Assembly: GCA_019510435.1 (NCBI GenBank)
Contig: JAEKKJ010000012.1
Coordinates: 143,854-207,853 of the forward strand
Length of the DNA stretch: 64,000 bases
From: Caulobacterales bacterium
Lineage (GTDB): Bacteria; Pseudomonadota; Alphaproteobacteria; Caulobacterales; Caulobacteraceae
Direction of reading: 5' to 3'
A program made the position numbers and the translations under genes. Shown piece by piece: positions 1 through 11,084 of this stretch (positions within the stretch are counted from its first letter, which is position 1; every line of letters begins with the position of its first letter). The notes beneath the pieces are model-generated. The model was not told the origin of the DNA. It worked only from the letters and a program-made list of their open reading frames with translations, and did no database searches.

Positions 1-68
1 ATCGAGACCATCATCTCGTCCTCGACCACGAGGACGCGCAGACCCTGCAGGTCAGGCTGGCTGGTCAT
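1..68 (-). CDS. response regulator receiver domain, N-terminal fragment
   Basis: The reverse strand reads MTSQPDLQGLRVLVVEDE and then leaves the window after about 22 codons. A short leader followed by a hydrophobic beta strand and the acidic VEDE patch is the usual start of a two-component receiver domain, where the acidic residues bind Mg next to the phospho-acceptor Asp. The phospho-acceptor itself lies outside the window, so output domain and partner kinase are unknown. The 278 bases up to the next gene hold only shadow reading frames and no clear signal. Confidence 0.6.
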   Translation of the reverse strand, partial: MTSQPDLQGLRVLVVEDEMMVS

Positions 69-346
69 TCCAAGCACTCCGACACCAGGACCGACACCGT
101 CCCGCATTCGTCCACTCCCCGAATCTCTAGTGGAACCCGGACGGGATGTCGCGCGCGCCGTTTCGGTGTGGAGCGATGATCGCATCCATGCCTTTGCGGT
201 GATCCCCTCAGCAGTCCCGAAGCCTGAACGCTGAAGCTTCCAGGTTCGTTCCCTGCGCGCAGAGGTCGCATGGGGTGCGACCGCTGGTCTTCGTGTTTGG
301 GAAACCAGTGTGCGGGAAACTATGGGCTAGGTTGAGGGACCAAGCG

Positions 347-556
347 ATGTTCGACTTCACCGTCCGCGCGCGGAGCGGTTTCTGGGTTCTGCAGGATGCG
401 GACGCCGGAGACCTGGGCGCCTTCGAGTCCCGCGACGAAGCCCTGGCTGCGGCCAGCGACTGGGTCCGCCTGATCGACGCCCCCTGGCCGGTTCTGGTGT
501 GCGACGCCGACGGGGAGTGGCACGAGATGGTCGTGGAGCCCACGCCCCTCCACTGA
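347..556 (+). CDS. small DUF2188-like protein (69 aa)
   Basis: The ORF track opens this frame at 275, but ATG 347 follows a gagggac ribosome-binding sequence and gives a compact 69-residue protein starting MFDFTVRARSGFWVLQD. The pattern of a strand with an aromatic residue, an ESRDEALAAASDW helix and a C-terminal strand resembles the small alpha/beta DUF2188-type fold, in which a residue-by-residue read-out strand precedes a helix. No catalytic motif is visible and no function is proposed. A second protein of similar plan lies at 2913-3089. The family call is by general resemblance only. Confidence 0.6.
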   Translation: MFDFTVRARSGFWVLQDADAGDLGAFESRDEALAAASDWVRLIDAPWPVLVCDADGEWHEMVVEPTPLH

Positions 557-574
557 CATCACCCCTCGACTGAC

Positions 575-608
575 ATTACACGGCGTTAAAGTATTAAGTC
601 GCTGTAAT
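575..608. promoter_or_regulatory. imperfect inverted repeat upstream of the UrcA gene
   Basis: ATTACA(CG)GCG at 575-585 is matched by CGCTGTAAT at 600-608, separated by an AT-rich centre. The tract is strikingly AT-rich for this genome and lies about 120 bases before the UrcA-family start. It could be an operator or a promoter-proximal hairpin. Two TTAA tetramers occur inside, but their 4-base spacing does not fit the TTAA-N7-TTAA CtrA box. Confidence 0.3.
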
Positions 609-724
609 TATCTTACATCTGCGTCATTACCTCGTATTCACGGGCTTTCTCGAGGGTCCCAAAGTATTCGTTTCCTCGCCGGCGGACATCGCCGCACAGC
701 ACACCGCTAGAGGGAACCACTCAG

Positions 725-1039
725 ATGACCAACTTCGCCGCCAAGATCTCCACCGCCGCCATGCTGGCCCTGGCCGCCCTGCCGATCGGCGCCCTGGCCT
801 CCGCCGCCCACGCCGAGACCCGCGTCCACGTCGCCGACCTGAACCTGACGACCCCGCAGGGCATGGCCGCCTTCAACCAGCGCGCCCACAACGCCGCCAG
901 CACCTACTGCGCCGAAGTGGTCGGTCTCTCCGCCCGCGCCTCCTGCCGGAACGGCGTCAAGGCCGAGCTCAGCGAAAAGGCCGGCGCCATCCGTGACGCC
1001 CAGATGGCCCAAGCCGCCCAGACGTTCGCCGCCCGCTAA
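725..1039 (+). CDS. UrcA family secreted protein
   Basis: A 104-residue protein with a clear Sec signal peptide (lysine, hydrophobic stretch, cleavage near AHA-ET at about residue 30). The mature part, roughly 75 residues, has the UrcA-family layout: a short strand (RVHVADLNLTT), helices, and two cysteines (STYCAEV, ASCRNGV) likely to form a disulfide in the periplasm. UrcA proteins are common in Caulobacterales and Sphingomonadales and have no established function. The gene appears monocistronic, with a 168-base AT-rich leader region upstream and a GC-rich hairpin just after the stop codon. Confidence 0.85.
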   Translation: MTNFAAKISTAAMLALAALPIGALASAAHAETRVHVADLNLTTPQGMAAFNQRAHNAASTYCAEVVGLSARASCRNGVKAELSEKAGAIRDAQMAQAAQTFAAR

Positions 1040-1069
1040 GCTCTCCCTTCGAACAGCGGACGTGCGAAC

Positions 1070-1098
1070 GGGCCCGCGGCCGCCCCAGCCGCGGGCCC
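1070..1098. terminator. GC-rich hairpin between convergent genes
   Basis: GGGCCCGCGGC pairs perfectly with GCCGCGGGCCC across a 7-base loop, giving an 11-bp stem. It sits between the stop codons of the convergent UrcA and pirin genes, where a bidirectional terminator is expected. There is no T-tract on either side, so intrinsic termination is inferred from position and stem strength only. Confidence 0.45.
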
Positions 1099-1130
1099 AA
1101 TCGCGTCCGATCGCTCCCTGAGGCGGCGCC

Positions 1131-1829
1131 TCAGGCAGCGTCGACCAGGACGACCTCGGCGTCTTCCAGCGCCGTCACCTTCAGGACCGCCTCGTCCTTC
1201 ACCGCCGCGCCGTCACGGGTGTCCAGCCGGACGCCGTTGACCTCCACGGCGCCGACCGCCGGCACCAGATAGGCGTGCCGGTCCCTGCCCAGCACATACT
1301 CCGTGGTTTCGCCGGCCTTCAGGGTCGCGCCCGCCACCCGCGCATCGGTGCGGATCATCAGGGCGTCCTCGTCGCCGGGCAGGCCGCTGGCCAGGGTCAC
1401 GAACTTGCCGGCCCGGTCGCCCTTGGGGAACGGCTTGGCCCCCCAGCGCGGCTCGCCGCCCCGACCCTTGGGCTCGATCCAGATCTGGAACAGCGTCGTG
1501 GTGTCGGGCTCCAGGTTGTATTCGGCATGGCGGATGCCGGAGCCGGCGCTCATCACCTGCACGTCGCCCGCCTCGGTGCGCCCCTCATTGCCCAGGCTGT
1601 CCTTGTGGGTGATCGCGCCCTGACGGACATAGGTGATGATCTCCATGTCCGCGTGCGGGTGCGGCGGGAAGCCGGAGTTGGGCGCGATCTCGTCGTCGTT
1701 CCACACCCGGATCGGGCCCCAGCCCATGTTGTTCGGGTCGTAGTAGCCGGCGAACGAGAAGTGGTGGCGGGCCTTCAGCCAGCCGTGGTCGGCGCCGCCC
1801 AGGCGCGCGAAAGGCTTCCTGACGATCAT
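1131..1829 (-). CDS. pirin family protein (bicupin, YhaK-like)
   Basis: A 232-residue bicupin. The N-terminal cupin carries the pirin metal-binding signature: a PPHPHADMEIITY segment near residues 55-67 and GSGIRHAEYN near residues 96-105, which supply the His/His/His/Glu ligands of the iron site. Pirins of this group can have quercetin 2,3-dioxygenase activity in vitro or act as redox-sensitive regulators, so the true substrate is uncertain. Start ATG 1829 is preceded by GGAGACAAG on the coding strand. The gene is transcribed away from the cyclophilin gene. Confidence 0.88.
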   Translation of the reverse strand: MIVRKPFARLGGADHGWLKARHHFSFAGYYDPNNMGWGPIRVWNDDEIAPNSGFPPHPHADMEIITYVRQGAITHKDSLGNEGRTEAGDVQVMSAGSGIRHAEYNLEPDTTTLFQIWIEPKGRGGEPRWGAKPFPKGDRAGKFVTLASGLPGDEDALMIRTDARVAGATLKAGETTEYVLGRDRHAYLVPAVGAVEVNGVRLDTRDGAAVKDEAVLKVTALEDAEVVLVDAA

Positions 1830-1920
1830 GGTCTTGTCTCCCTGGGCGCGGAGATCCGCGCCGCATTTCGAGAGGGAAGATAATCTGCGCGGATCGTAGA
1901 CAAAGCCTGGCCAACGCAGA

Positions 1921-1936
1921 AGATTGTTTCCAATCT
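1921..1936. promoter_or_regulatory. palindrome in the pirin/cyclophilin divergent region
   Basis: AGATTG-TTTC-CAATCT is a perfect 6-bp inverted repeat with a 4-base spacer, about 90 bases upstream of the pirin start and 65 bases upstream of the cyclophilin start. ATTG-N-CAAT half-sites are typical of LysR-type binding sites, but no LysR gene is adjacent, so the assignment is tentative. Confidence 0.3.
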
Positions 1937-2000
1937 GGAAGGGACGCTTGACCGCAGCTCAGGGTCTCGGCCCACTGACGGCGGCGGTGGAGGGGCTGGC

Positions 2001-2837
2001 ATGTGGAAATCCATGGCGACGGCGCTGGCGGGCCTGGCGCTGCTCGCGGCAGGACCTGCGCCCAAGGCCGCGCACACGTCCGCGCCGACGGCGTGGCGGA
2101 CCCTGGATCCGGAGAACACGCTGGTCATCGAGACCTCCAAGGGCCGCATCGTGGTGGAGCTGCGGCCGGACCTGGCGCCGCTGGGCGTGGCGCGCATCAA
2201 GCTCCTGGCGCGCGAGGGGGTCTACGACAACCTGCTGTTCCACCGGGTGATCGACGGCTTCGTCGACCAGACCGGCAATCCCAACAACCGCGATGGCGGC
2301 GCCTCGCAGCACAAGGACCTGCCGCCGGAGTTCACCTTCCGCCTGCCGCCGGACGCCGCCACCGTGGTGGTCCAGCGCAGCGATGGCCAGGAGGGGTTCG
2401 TCGGCGCCGTGCCCATCGCGGGCGTCTCGCGCGCGGAGCAGGCGCGGGCAGGGGGCGACGGCCGGCTGCGCGCCTGGGGCGCCTATTGCGCCGGGGTCAT
2501 GGGCATGGGCCGCCAGGCCGACCCGGGCAGCGCCAACAGCGAGATCTTCTTCATGCGCGGCCCGGCCCGGCGGCTGGACCATGAGTACACCGTCGTGGGC
2601 CGTGTCGTGCTGGGGCTGGATGTGGTGCGCGCGATGGCGGTGGGCGAGCCGCCGGCCAGTCCCGACCGCATGCAGCGCGTCAGCGTGGCGGCCGACCTGC
2701 CCGCCGACGCCTGGCGCGGGGCGGAGGTGGCGGACGAGCGCAGCGCCGGGTTCCGCGCCCGGGCCGCCGCGCTGGCGCGCGCAGAGGGCGCGGCGTTCTC
2801 GGTCTGCGACGTGGAGATCCCCGCGCGCCTACGGTGA
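2001..2837 (+). CDS. periplasmic cyclophilin-type peptidyl-prolyl isomerase
   Basis: A 278-residue protein with an N-terminal hydrophobic leader (ATALAGLALLAAG) that looks like a signal peptide, so it probably acts in the periplasm. The cyclophilin domain spans about residues 40-225 and shows strand ETSKGRIVVELRPD, the catalytic-arginine segment FHRVIDGFVDQTGNP near residue 80, and EIFFMRGPARRLDHEYTVVGRV. It would catalyse cis-trans isomerisation of Xaa-Pro bonds in folding proteins. There is an insert of about 45 residues in the middle and a C-terminal tail of about 50 residues beyond the minimal fold. Start ATG 2001 follows GGAGGGGCTGGC. Confidence 0.87.
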   Translation: MWKSMATALAGLALLAAGPAPKAAHTSAPTAWRTLDPENTLVIETSKGRIVVELRPDLAPLGVARIKLLAREGVYDNLLFHRVIDGFVDQTGNPNNRDGGASQHKDLPPEFTFRLPPDAATVVVQRSDGQEGFVGAVPIAGVSRAEQARAGGDGRLRAWGAYCAGVMGMGRQADPGSANSEIFFMRGPARRLDHEYTVVGRVVLGLDVVRAMAVGEPPASPDRMQRVSVAADLPADAWRGAEVADERSAGFRARAAALARAEGAAFSVCDVEIPARLR

Positions 2838-2854
2838 AGCTCCTGCGACGATGC

Positions 2855-2877
2855 GCGCAATTGTTGCGCTGCAACAA
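2855..2877. promoter_or_regulatory. two overlapping, mutually exclusive inverted repeats
   Basis: GCGCAA-TTG-TTGCGC (2855-2869) and TTGTTGC-GCT-GCAACAA (2861-2877) are both perfect and share the middle TTGTTGC segment, so only one hairpin can form at a time. They lie 36-58 bases before the small gene at 2913. The second repeat resembles the TGC/GCA palindromes bound by PhaR-type regulators of alphaproteobacteria as I recall them; this is a resemblance only. Confidence 0.35.
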
Positions 2878-2912
2878 GGGCCGTACACCCGGTTGCAGGG
2901 AACGGGTCCGTC

Positions 2913-3089
2913 ATGCGCTACGAAGTCGTCGAGAACTACGGGGAGTGGATCGTCCGCCGCGGCGACGAGGAAGTCGCGCGCTTCGACGACCAGGAAAAGG
3001 CCCTGAACGCGGTCGCCGACCGCCTGCGCGATGCGCAGACCGGAGAGACCGCCTCCCTGTCAGTCCGCTACCAGATGCGGTCCATCTAG
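2913..3089 (+). CDS. small DUF2188-like protein (58 aa), missing from the ORF track
   Basis: An ORF of 58 codons plus stop, below the track length cut-off. It begins MRYEVVENYGEWIVRRGDEE and continues with an EKALNAVADRLRDAQ helix and a SLSVRYQMRSI terminal strand. The layout matches a small one-helix, three-strand DUF2188-like fold, in which a strand with regularly spaced charges is followed by a helix. Function is unknown. The long frame at 3031 overlapping it is explained by the symporter, whose real start lies further downstream. It resembles the protein at 347-556 in plan but not closely in sequence. Confidence 0.65.
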   Translation: MRYEVVENYGEWIVRRGDEEVARFDDQEKALNAVADRLRDAQTGETASLSVRYQMRSI

Positions 3090-3156
3090 CCACCTTCGCT
3101 TGCCGCCGGCCCGCCGAACGGGCCACATCGTTCTTTCGGACGGCGGAGCGGCCCCT

Positions 3157-4419
3157 TTGCGATTCCTGAAATCCCTGAGCGTCCAGGTGCTGCTGGCCCT
3201 GGCGCTGGGCCTTTTGGCCGGCGTCGTGGCGGCGGCCTATGGCGGCCCCGCCGCGCCCGCGGTCATCGGCCAGGTCGAGGCGGTGGGTGGGCTCTGGCTC
3301 AATGCGCTGCGCATGACGGTGGTGCCGCTGATCTTCGCCGTGCTGGTCACCGGCATCGCCCAGGTCTCCGACGCGGCCGCCACCGGCCGGCTGGCGCTGC
3401 GGGCGGTGGGCTGGTTCCTGGTGCTGCTGACCTGCTCGGCGGTGTTCTCGATCCTCTGGGTCAACGGCTTCTATGCGCTGTGGCCGGTGGACCCCGTGGC
3501 CGCCGCCGCCCTGCGCGCCGGGGCCCAGGCGCCCGCCACGGCCGTGGTCGCCCCCGACTTCGGGACCTGGCTGAAGGCCCTCGCGCCCTCCAACCCGCTG
3601 AAGGCCGCCGCGGAGGACCAGATCCTGCCCCTGGTGGTGTTCGCCACCTTCACCGGCTTTGCGATCACCCGGCTGCCCGAGGCGCGCGCCAAGGTTCTCG
3701 TCGACGTGGTCCAGGCGCTGGGCGAGGCGATGATCGTGGTGGTGCGCTGGGTGCTGGTGGCCGCGCCGATCGGGGTGTTCTGCCTGGGCCTGGGCGTCGG
3801 CCTGCGGGCCGGGGCGGGTGCGGCAGGGCTGATCGGCCAGTACGTCATCGGCGCAGCCTCCGCCGGCGCGATGATCACGGTGCTGGGCTACGTTCTGGCG
3901 GTGACCGTGGCCCGCGTGCCGCTGCGCCGGTGGCTGCAGGCCACTTCGCCGGTGATGGCCACAGCCTTCGCCACCCAGTCCTCGCTCGCCTGCCTGCCGG
4001 CGATGATCGAGCGCTCGCGCGACGAGCTGGGCGTGCCGGAGCGGGTGGCGAACCTGATCCTGCCCCTGGCGGTGGCGGTCTTCCGCATGACCAGTCCGGC
4101 GGTGAACCTGGCGGTCTGCATCTTCGTGGCCAAGGTCTACGGCATCCACCCCAGCGCCATGCAGTATGTGGGCGGGGTGCTGGTGGCCCTGGCCATGGGC
4201 ATCGGCTCGGTGGGGCTGCCGGGCCAGGTCTCCTTCATCATCAGCGTGGCGCCGATCTGCGTCTCGCTGGGCCTGCCGATCGACCTGCTGCCGATCCTGC
4301 TGGCGGTGGAGGTCGCGCCGGACATCTTCCGCACCCTGGGCAATGTGGCCAACGACATGGCGCTCACCACCATCCTGGCGCGCGAGCCGCCGCCGCGCGG
4401 GGCGGCTGGCCAAGCCTAG
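3157..4419 (+). CDS. dicarboxylate/amino acid:cation symporter (DAACS family)
   Basis: About 420 residues with the alternating hydrophobic segments of sodium/proton-dicarboxylate or glutamate carriers of the inner membrane. Family hallmarks are NALRMTVVPLIFAVL near residue 45, the serine/threonine-rich re-entrant loop AFATQSSLACLP, and a second loop with NLAVCIFVAKVYG and GSVGLPGQVSF in the transport core. The track start at 3031 lies inside the previous gene; TTG 3157 is preferred because a ggag ribosome-binding sequence lies about 9 bases before it and the hydrophobic part begins at once. Typical AFSTSSSAATLP and NMDG residues are altered, so the substrate cannot be predicted. Confidence 0.82.
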   Translation: MRFLKSLSVQVLLALALGLLAGVVAAAYGGPAAPAVIGQVEAVGGLWLNALRMTVVPLIFAVLVTGIAQVSDAAATGRLALRAVGWFLVLLTCSAVFSILWVNGFYALWPVDPVAAAALRAGAQAPATAVVAPDFGTWLKALAPSNPLKAAAEDQILPLVVFATFTGFAITRLPEARAKVLVDVVQALGEAMIVVVRWVLVAAPIGVFCLGLGVGLRAGAGAAGLIGQYVIGAASAGAMITVLGYVLAVTVARVPLRRWLQATSPVMATAFATQSSLACLPAMIERSRDELGVPERVANLILPLAVAVFRMTSPAVNLAVCIFVAKVYGIHPSAMQYVGGVLVALAMGIGSVGLPGQVSFIISVAPICVSLGLPIDLLPILLAVEVAPDIFRTLGNVANDMALTTILAREPPPRGAAGQA

Positions 4420-4444
4420 GCGACTCCGGCAGGTTGCCGCCCAC

Positions 4445-5215
4445 ATGGCCAACGAACCCTTCTTTCGAAAAGACGGCGACCGCTTCGTCCCCACCCGCGC
4501 CGGCGTCGGCCCGTGGAACCCCAATTCCCTGCACGGCCGGGTGATCGTCGGGCTGCTGGGCGCGGAGATCGAGCGCCGCCACGGCGCGCCCGAGTACCTG
4601 CCGGCGCGCCTGACCGTGGACATGTACCGCCTGCCGGACCTGTCGCCGGTGGAGGTGGTCACCCGGGTGGTCAAGGACGGGTACCGGATCAAGGTGATCG
4701 ACGCTGAGTTCATCTCGGGCGGGGTCAGCGCCGGCCGCGCCACATGCCAGCTGCTGCGGCGAACCGAGAACCCGCCGGGCACGGTCTGGCGGCGCGAGCC
4801 CTGGGGCGCGCCGCGGCCGCAGGACCTGCCGCCCTCCAGCGCTCCGGCCATGGGCGGCATGTGGGAAATGCGCCCGATCTCCGGCGAGATCCGTGGGGCC
4901 GGGCCGCGCCGCACCTGGATGGCGGAGGTGCGCGACCTGGTGGAGGGCGAGCCCCTGACGCCCTTCGTGCGGGTGGCGGTGGCGGCCGATTTCGCCAGCC
5001 CCTTCGCCCACGCCGGCGACCAGGGCCTGGGCTACATCAACACCGACGTGACCCTCTACCTCCACCGCGAGCCGGTCGGCGAATGGATCGGGTTCGAAAG
5101 CTTCAGCCACGGCGCCACCGACGGCGTGGCGGTGGGCGACTGCCTGGTGCACGACGAGGCCGGTCAGATCGGCTCGGCCAGCTGCACGGCCCTGGCGCAG
5201 AAGCGCAAGGCCTAG
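4445..5215 (+). CDS. thioesterase-fold protein (TesB-like double hot dog)
   Basis: A 256-residue protein beginning MANEPFFRKDGDRFVPT. Its first half (WNPNSLHGRVIVGLLGAEIE, then ARLTVDMYRLPDLSPVEV) and second half (ADFASPFAHAGDQGLGYINTDVTLYLHREP) match the two hot-dog repeats of TesB-like acyl-CoA thioesterase domains. Such proteins hydrolyse acyl-CoA thioesters in the cytoplasm; the substrate is not deducible. The start is placed at the internal ATG rather than the track start at 4166, because everything upstream overlaps the symporter out of frame. The gene follows the symporter by 25 bases and may be co-transcribed. Confidence 0.8.
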   Translation: MANEPFFRKDGDRFVPTRAGVGPWNPNSLHGRVIVGLLGAEIERRHGAPEYLPARLTVDMYRLPDLSPVEVVTRVVKDGYRIKVIDAEFISGGVSAGRATCQLLRRTENPPGTVWRREPWGAPRPQDLPPSSAPAMGGMWEMRPISGEIRGAGPRRTWMAEVRDLVEGEPLTPFVRVAVAADFASPFAHAGDQGLGYINTDVTLYLHREPVGEWIGFESFSHGATDGVAVGDCLVHDEAGQIGSASCTALAQKRKA

Positions 5216-5256
5216 ACACCCTGGGCGGACGCGCCGGCCTCGCCTAAATCAGGGCC

Positions 5257-6417
5257 ATGTCCGCCCCCGCGATTCCACGGCCTGAGGTCCAGGCCCTGCG
5301 CATGTCGAAGATCCGCGAGGTGGCCAACGCCGGGCTCGGGCGCGACGACGTGCTGGCGTTCTGGTTCGGCGAGTCCGACCAGCCGACGCCGCCGTTCATC
5401 CGCCAGGCGGCCGCCGACGCCCTGCTGGAGGGCCGCACCTTCTACACTCACAACCTGGGCACGGCGCAGCTGCGCGGCGCGCTCTCGCGCTACCTGACCG
5501 GCCTGCATGGAGTCGAGATCGGCCTCGACCGGCTGGCGGTGACCAGCGCGGGGGTCAACGCCCTGATGCTGGCGGCCCAGGCGGTGCTCTCCCCCAGCGA
5601 CCGCACGGTGGTGGTGGGACCGATCTGGCCGAACGTGGCCGAGATCCCGAAGATCCTCGGCAGCCGCGTGGAGATCGTGCCGCTGGAGCCGGCCCAGGGC
5701 CGCTGGCGGCTGGACGTGGACCGGCTGCTGGACGCCCTGACGCCGGACACCCGCGCGCTGTTCCTCAATTCGCCGAACAACCCCACCGGCTGGATGCTCG
5801 ACGCCGACGACCGCGCCGCGATCCTGGAGCGGTGCCGGCGCAATGGGACCTGGCTGATCTGCGACGACGTCTACGAGCGCCTGACCTTCGACCGGCCCTC
5901 GGCGCCCTCGTTCCTGCCGATGGCGACGCCGGACGATCGGGTGATCGGCACGAACAGCTTCTCCAAGGCCTGGCGGATGACTGGCTGGCGGCTGGGCTGG
6001 ATGGTGGTCCCGCCCAGCCTGCTGGAGAGCCTGGGGGTGCTGGTCGAGTACAACACCTCCTGCGCGCCCGATTTCGTCCAGGCCGGGGCGGTGGCGGCGC
6101 TGGAACAGGGCGAGGCGACCATCGCAGCGATCCGCGGCGAGCTGGCCGCCGCGCGCGACCAGGTGCTGGCTGGCCTGCGGGCGATCCCGGGGATCGAGGC
6201 GCCGACGCCGGACGGCGGCTTCTACGCCTTCTTCCGGGTGGCGGGCTGCACGGACTCGGTGGACCTGGCGAAGGCGCTGATCCGCGAGGCGGGCCTTGGC
6301 CTCGCGCCCGGCGCCGCCTTCGGCCCGGAGGGCGAGGGCTGGCTGCGCTGGTGCTTCGCCGCACGGCCGGAAAAGAACGCCGCCGGCCTGCAACGCCTGG
6401 CGCGCCACCTGGGCTGA
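5257..6417 (+). CDS. PLP-dependent class I/II aminotransferase
   Basis: A 386-residue fold-type I aminotransferase. Visible hallmarks are SPNNPTG near residue 170, CDDVYERL with the Asp that bonds the pyridine nitrogen, SFSKAWRMTGWRLGW near residue 235 with the Schiff-base lysine, and a C-terminal LRWCFAARPE containing the arginine that binds the substrate carboxylate. It transfers an amino group from an amino acid to a 2-oxo acid in the cytosol; the preferred substrate (aspartate, alanine or aromatic) cannot be chosen from the sequence. It stands alone between the thioesterase and a convergent secreted protein. Confidence 0.9.
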   Translation: MSAPAIPRPEVQALRMSKIREVANAGLGRDDVLAFWFGESDQPTPPFIRQAAADALLEGRTFYTHNLGTAQLRGALSRYLTGLHGVEIGLDRLAVTSAGVNALMLAAQAVLSPSDRTVVVGPIWPNVAEIPKILGSRVEIVPLEPAQGRWRLDVDRLLDALTPDTRALFLNSPNNPTGWMLDADDRAAILERCRRNGTWLICDDVYERLTFDRPSAPSFLPMATPDDRVIGTNSFSKAWRMTGWRLGWMVVPPSLLESLGVLVEYNTSCAPDFVQAGAVAALEQGEATIAAIRGELAAARDQVLAGLRAIPGIEAPTPDGGFYAFFRVAGCTDSVDLAKALIREAGLGLAPGAAFGPEGEGWLRWCFAARPEKNAAGLQRLARHLG

Positions 6418-6433
6418 GCGGCGCCGCCGAGGA

Positions 6434-7081
6434 TCAGCGGGTCGGGGCGGGCGGGCTTTCGGGCGGGGCGGCCGTCGGGTTGGTGGTCGGATCGCTGCCG
6501 GCGGCCGGGGTCTCGGCGGGCTTCTCCGCGGGCGCCTCGGGCGCGGGCTCGGCGGGGGCGTTGGCCTTCAGGGTGACGCCCATCAGCTTGGACCGCGCCT
6601 CCAGCGATGAGGCCACCTTCTCGCAGCGCGCCGGCAGCACCCAGCTCATCCACTCCTGCGCCAGCCGGGCCTTGGTCACGTCCGCGCCGACGCTCCAGGT
6701 GTCCTTGCCCTTCCGCACGGCCTGGGCCCCGACCATGTTGATCGGGCGGACCGAGGCTTTTTCGGCGGCGGTCATGGCGGCCTGGAACTGCTTCAGGCGC
6801 GCCCGGCCTTCCTTCTGCATCTCGGCATAGACCTTGAGGTCGTCCTCCAGGCGCGTGCCGGGCTTGCGAAACTCGCCCTCGATGCGGGTCACCTCGGGCA
6901 TCACCTGGTCGTGCAGGTCGAGGTAGGCGCGCAGGGAGCCGTAGCACCAGGCCACGAACTGGTAGTCGTCCTTGGGCGCGCCGGCCGGCAGCCGCTCTTC
7001 CGGCGGCGCCGCTTCGGCCGGCGCCGGCGCAGCGTCCGCGCCTTGGGCGAAGAGGGAGAGCGCGAGGGCGAGGGAGATCAT
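6434..7081 (-). CDS. secreted protein of unknown function with Pro/Ala-rich tail
   Basis: A 215-residue protein with a signal peptide (MISLALALSLFAQGADA). The central part, about residues 40-160, is helical and contains two cysteines (AWCYGSL and PARCEKV) that could form a periplasmic disulfide. It is followed by a low-complexity tail rich in proline, alanine and glutamate up to the stop. Similar proteins appear to be restricted to Caulobacterales, but I do not recognise a named family. The gene lies 21 bases upstream of nothing related: the next gene in the same direction ends before it begins. Confidence 0.7.
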   Translation of the reverse strand: MISLALALSLFAQGADAAPAPAEAAPPEERLPAGAPKDDYQFVAWCYGSLRAYLDLHDQVMPEVTRIEGEFRKPGTRLEDDLKVYAEMQKEGRARLKQFQAAMTAAEKASVRPINMVGAQAVRKGKDTWSVGADVTKARLAQEWMSWVLPARCEKVASSLEARSKLMGVTLKANAPAEPAPEAPAEKPAETPAAGSDPTTNPTAAPPESPPAPTR

Positions 7082-7102
7082 GCGGTATCCTCTGGTCGAA
7101 GC

Positions 7103-10750
<3,648 letters not shown>

Positions 10751-10838
10751 AACCTAACCTCGGTGCGCGACGGTCAGGACGTATTACCGGACGTGAGGCC
10801 CGCCCATAGCGAAATGAGCTAACCGCGCGCTGCGCAGG

Positions 10839-11069
10839 CTACTCGATGTAGCCGAGCACCGTTCCGACCTCGTAGGTCTCTTCCGGAGCCGCCACGATCT
10901 TGAGGCGGCCCGAGGCCGGCGCCTCGATCTCGTTGTTGGATTTGTCGCTCTCGATCGAATAGAGCGGCTGGCCCTCCGTGACTTCGGCGCCGTCGGCCGC
11001 CAGCCATTCGGTGAGGATGCCCTCGTTCATGTCGAAGCCGATTTTCGGCAGCAGGATCTCAGTGGCCAT
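10839..11069 (-). CDS. stand-alone lipoyl-carrier domain (76 aa)
   Basis: The whole protein is one biotinyl/lipoyl domain. It opens ATEILLPKIGFDMNEG, has the swinging-arm hairpin ESDKSNNEI with Lys43 as the expected lipoylation site, and closes with a strand ending GTVLGYIE. It ends there: no linker, subunit-binding domain or acyltransferase core follows. With the neighbouring E1 genes it should accept the acyl group from the E1 thiamin intermediate and hand it to CoA on a separate E2 core. Start ATG 11069 lies 15 bases after the E1 beta stop codon. Confidence 0.88.
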   Translation of the reverse strand: MATEILLPKIGFDMNEGILTEWLAADGAEVTEGQPLYSIESDKSNNEIEAPASGRLKIVAAPEETYEVGTVLGYIE

Positions 11070-11084
11070 GGTCTTCCGTCGTCG

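Noticed and set aside
586-597. CtrA-like TTAA ... TTAA
   Set aside because: The spacing is 4 bases instead of 7, so it does not fit the cell-cycle regulator box.
2911-4914. 667-residue minus-strand ORF
   Set aside because: It is a low-complexity Arg/Gln/His-rich shadow of the symporter and thioesterase genes, with no ribosome-binding sequence or family motif.
10807-10822. Possible extra motif copy (GTTAGCTCATT on the minus strand) before the 5-oxoprolinase gene
   Set aside because: Eleven bases are identical to the flank of the 28866 site, but the TAACTT half is replaced by GC-rich sequence, so only 4 of 10 motif positions match.
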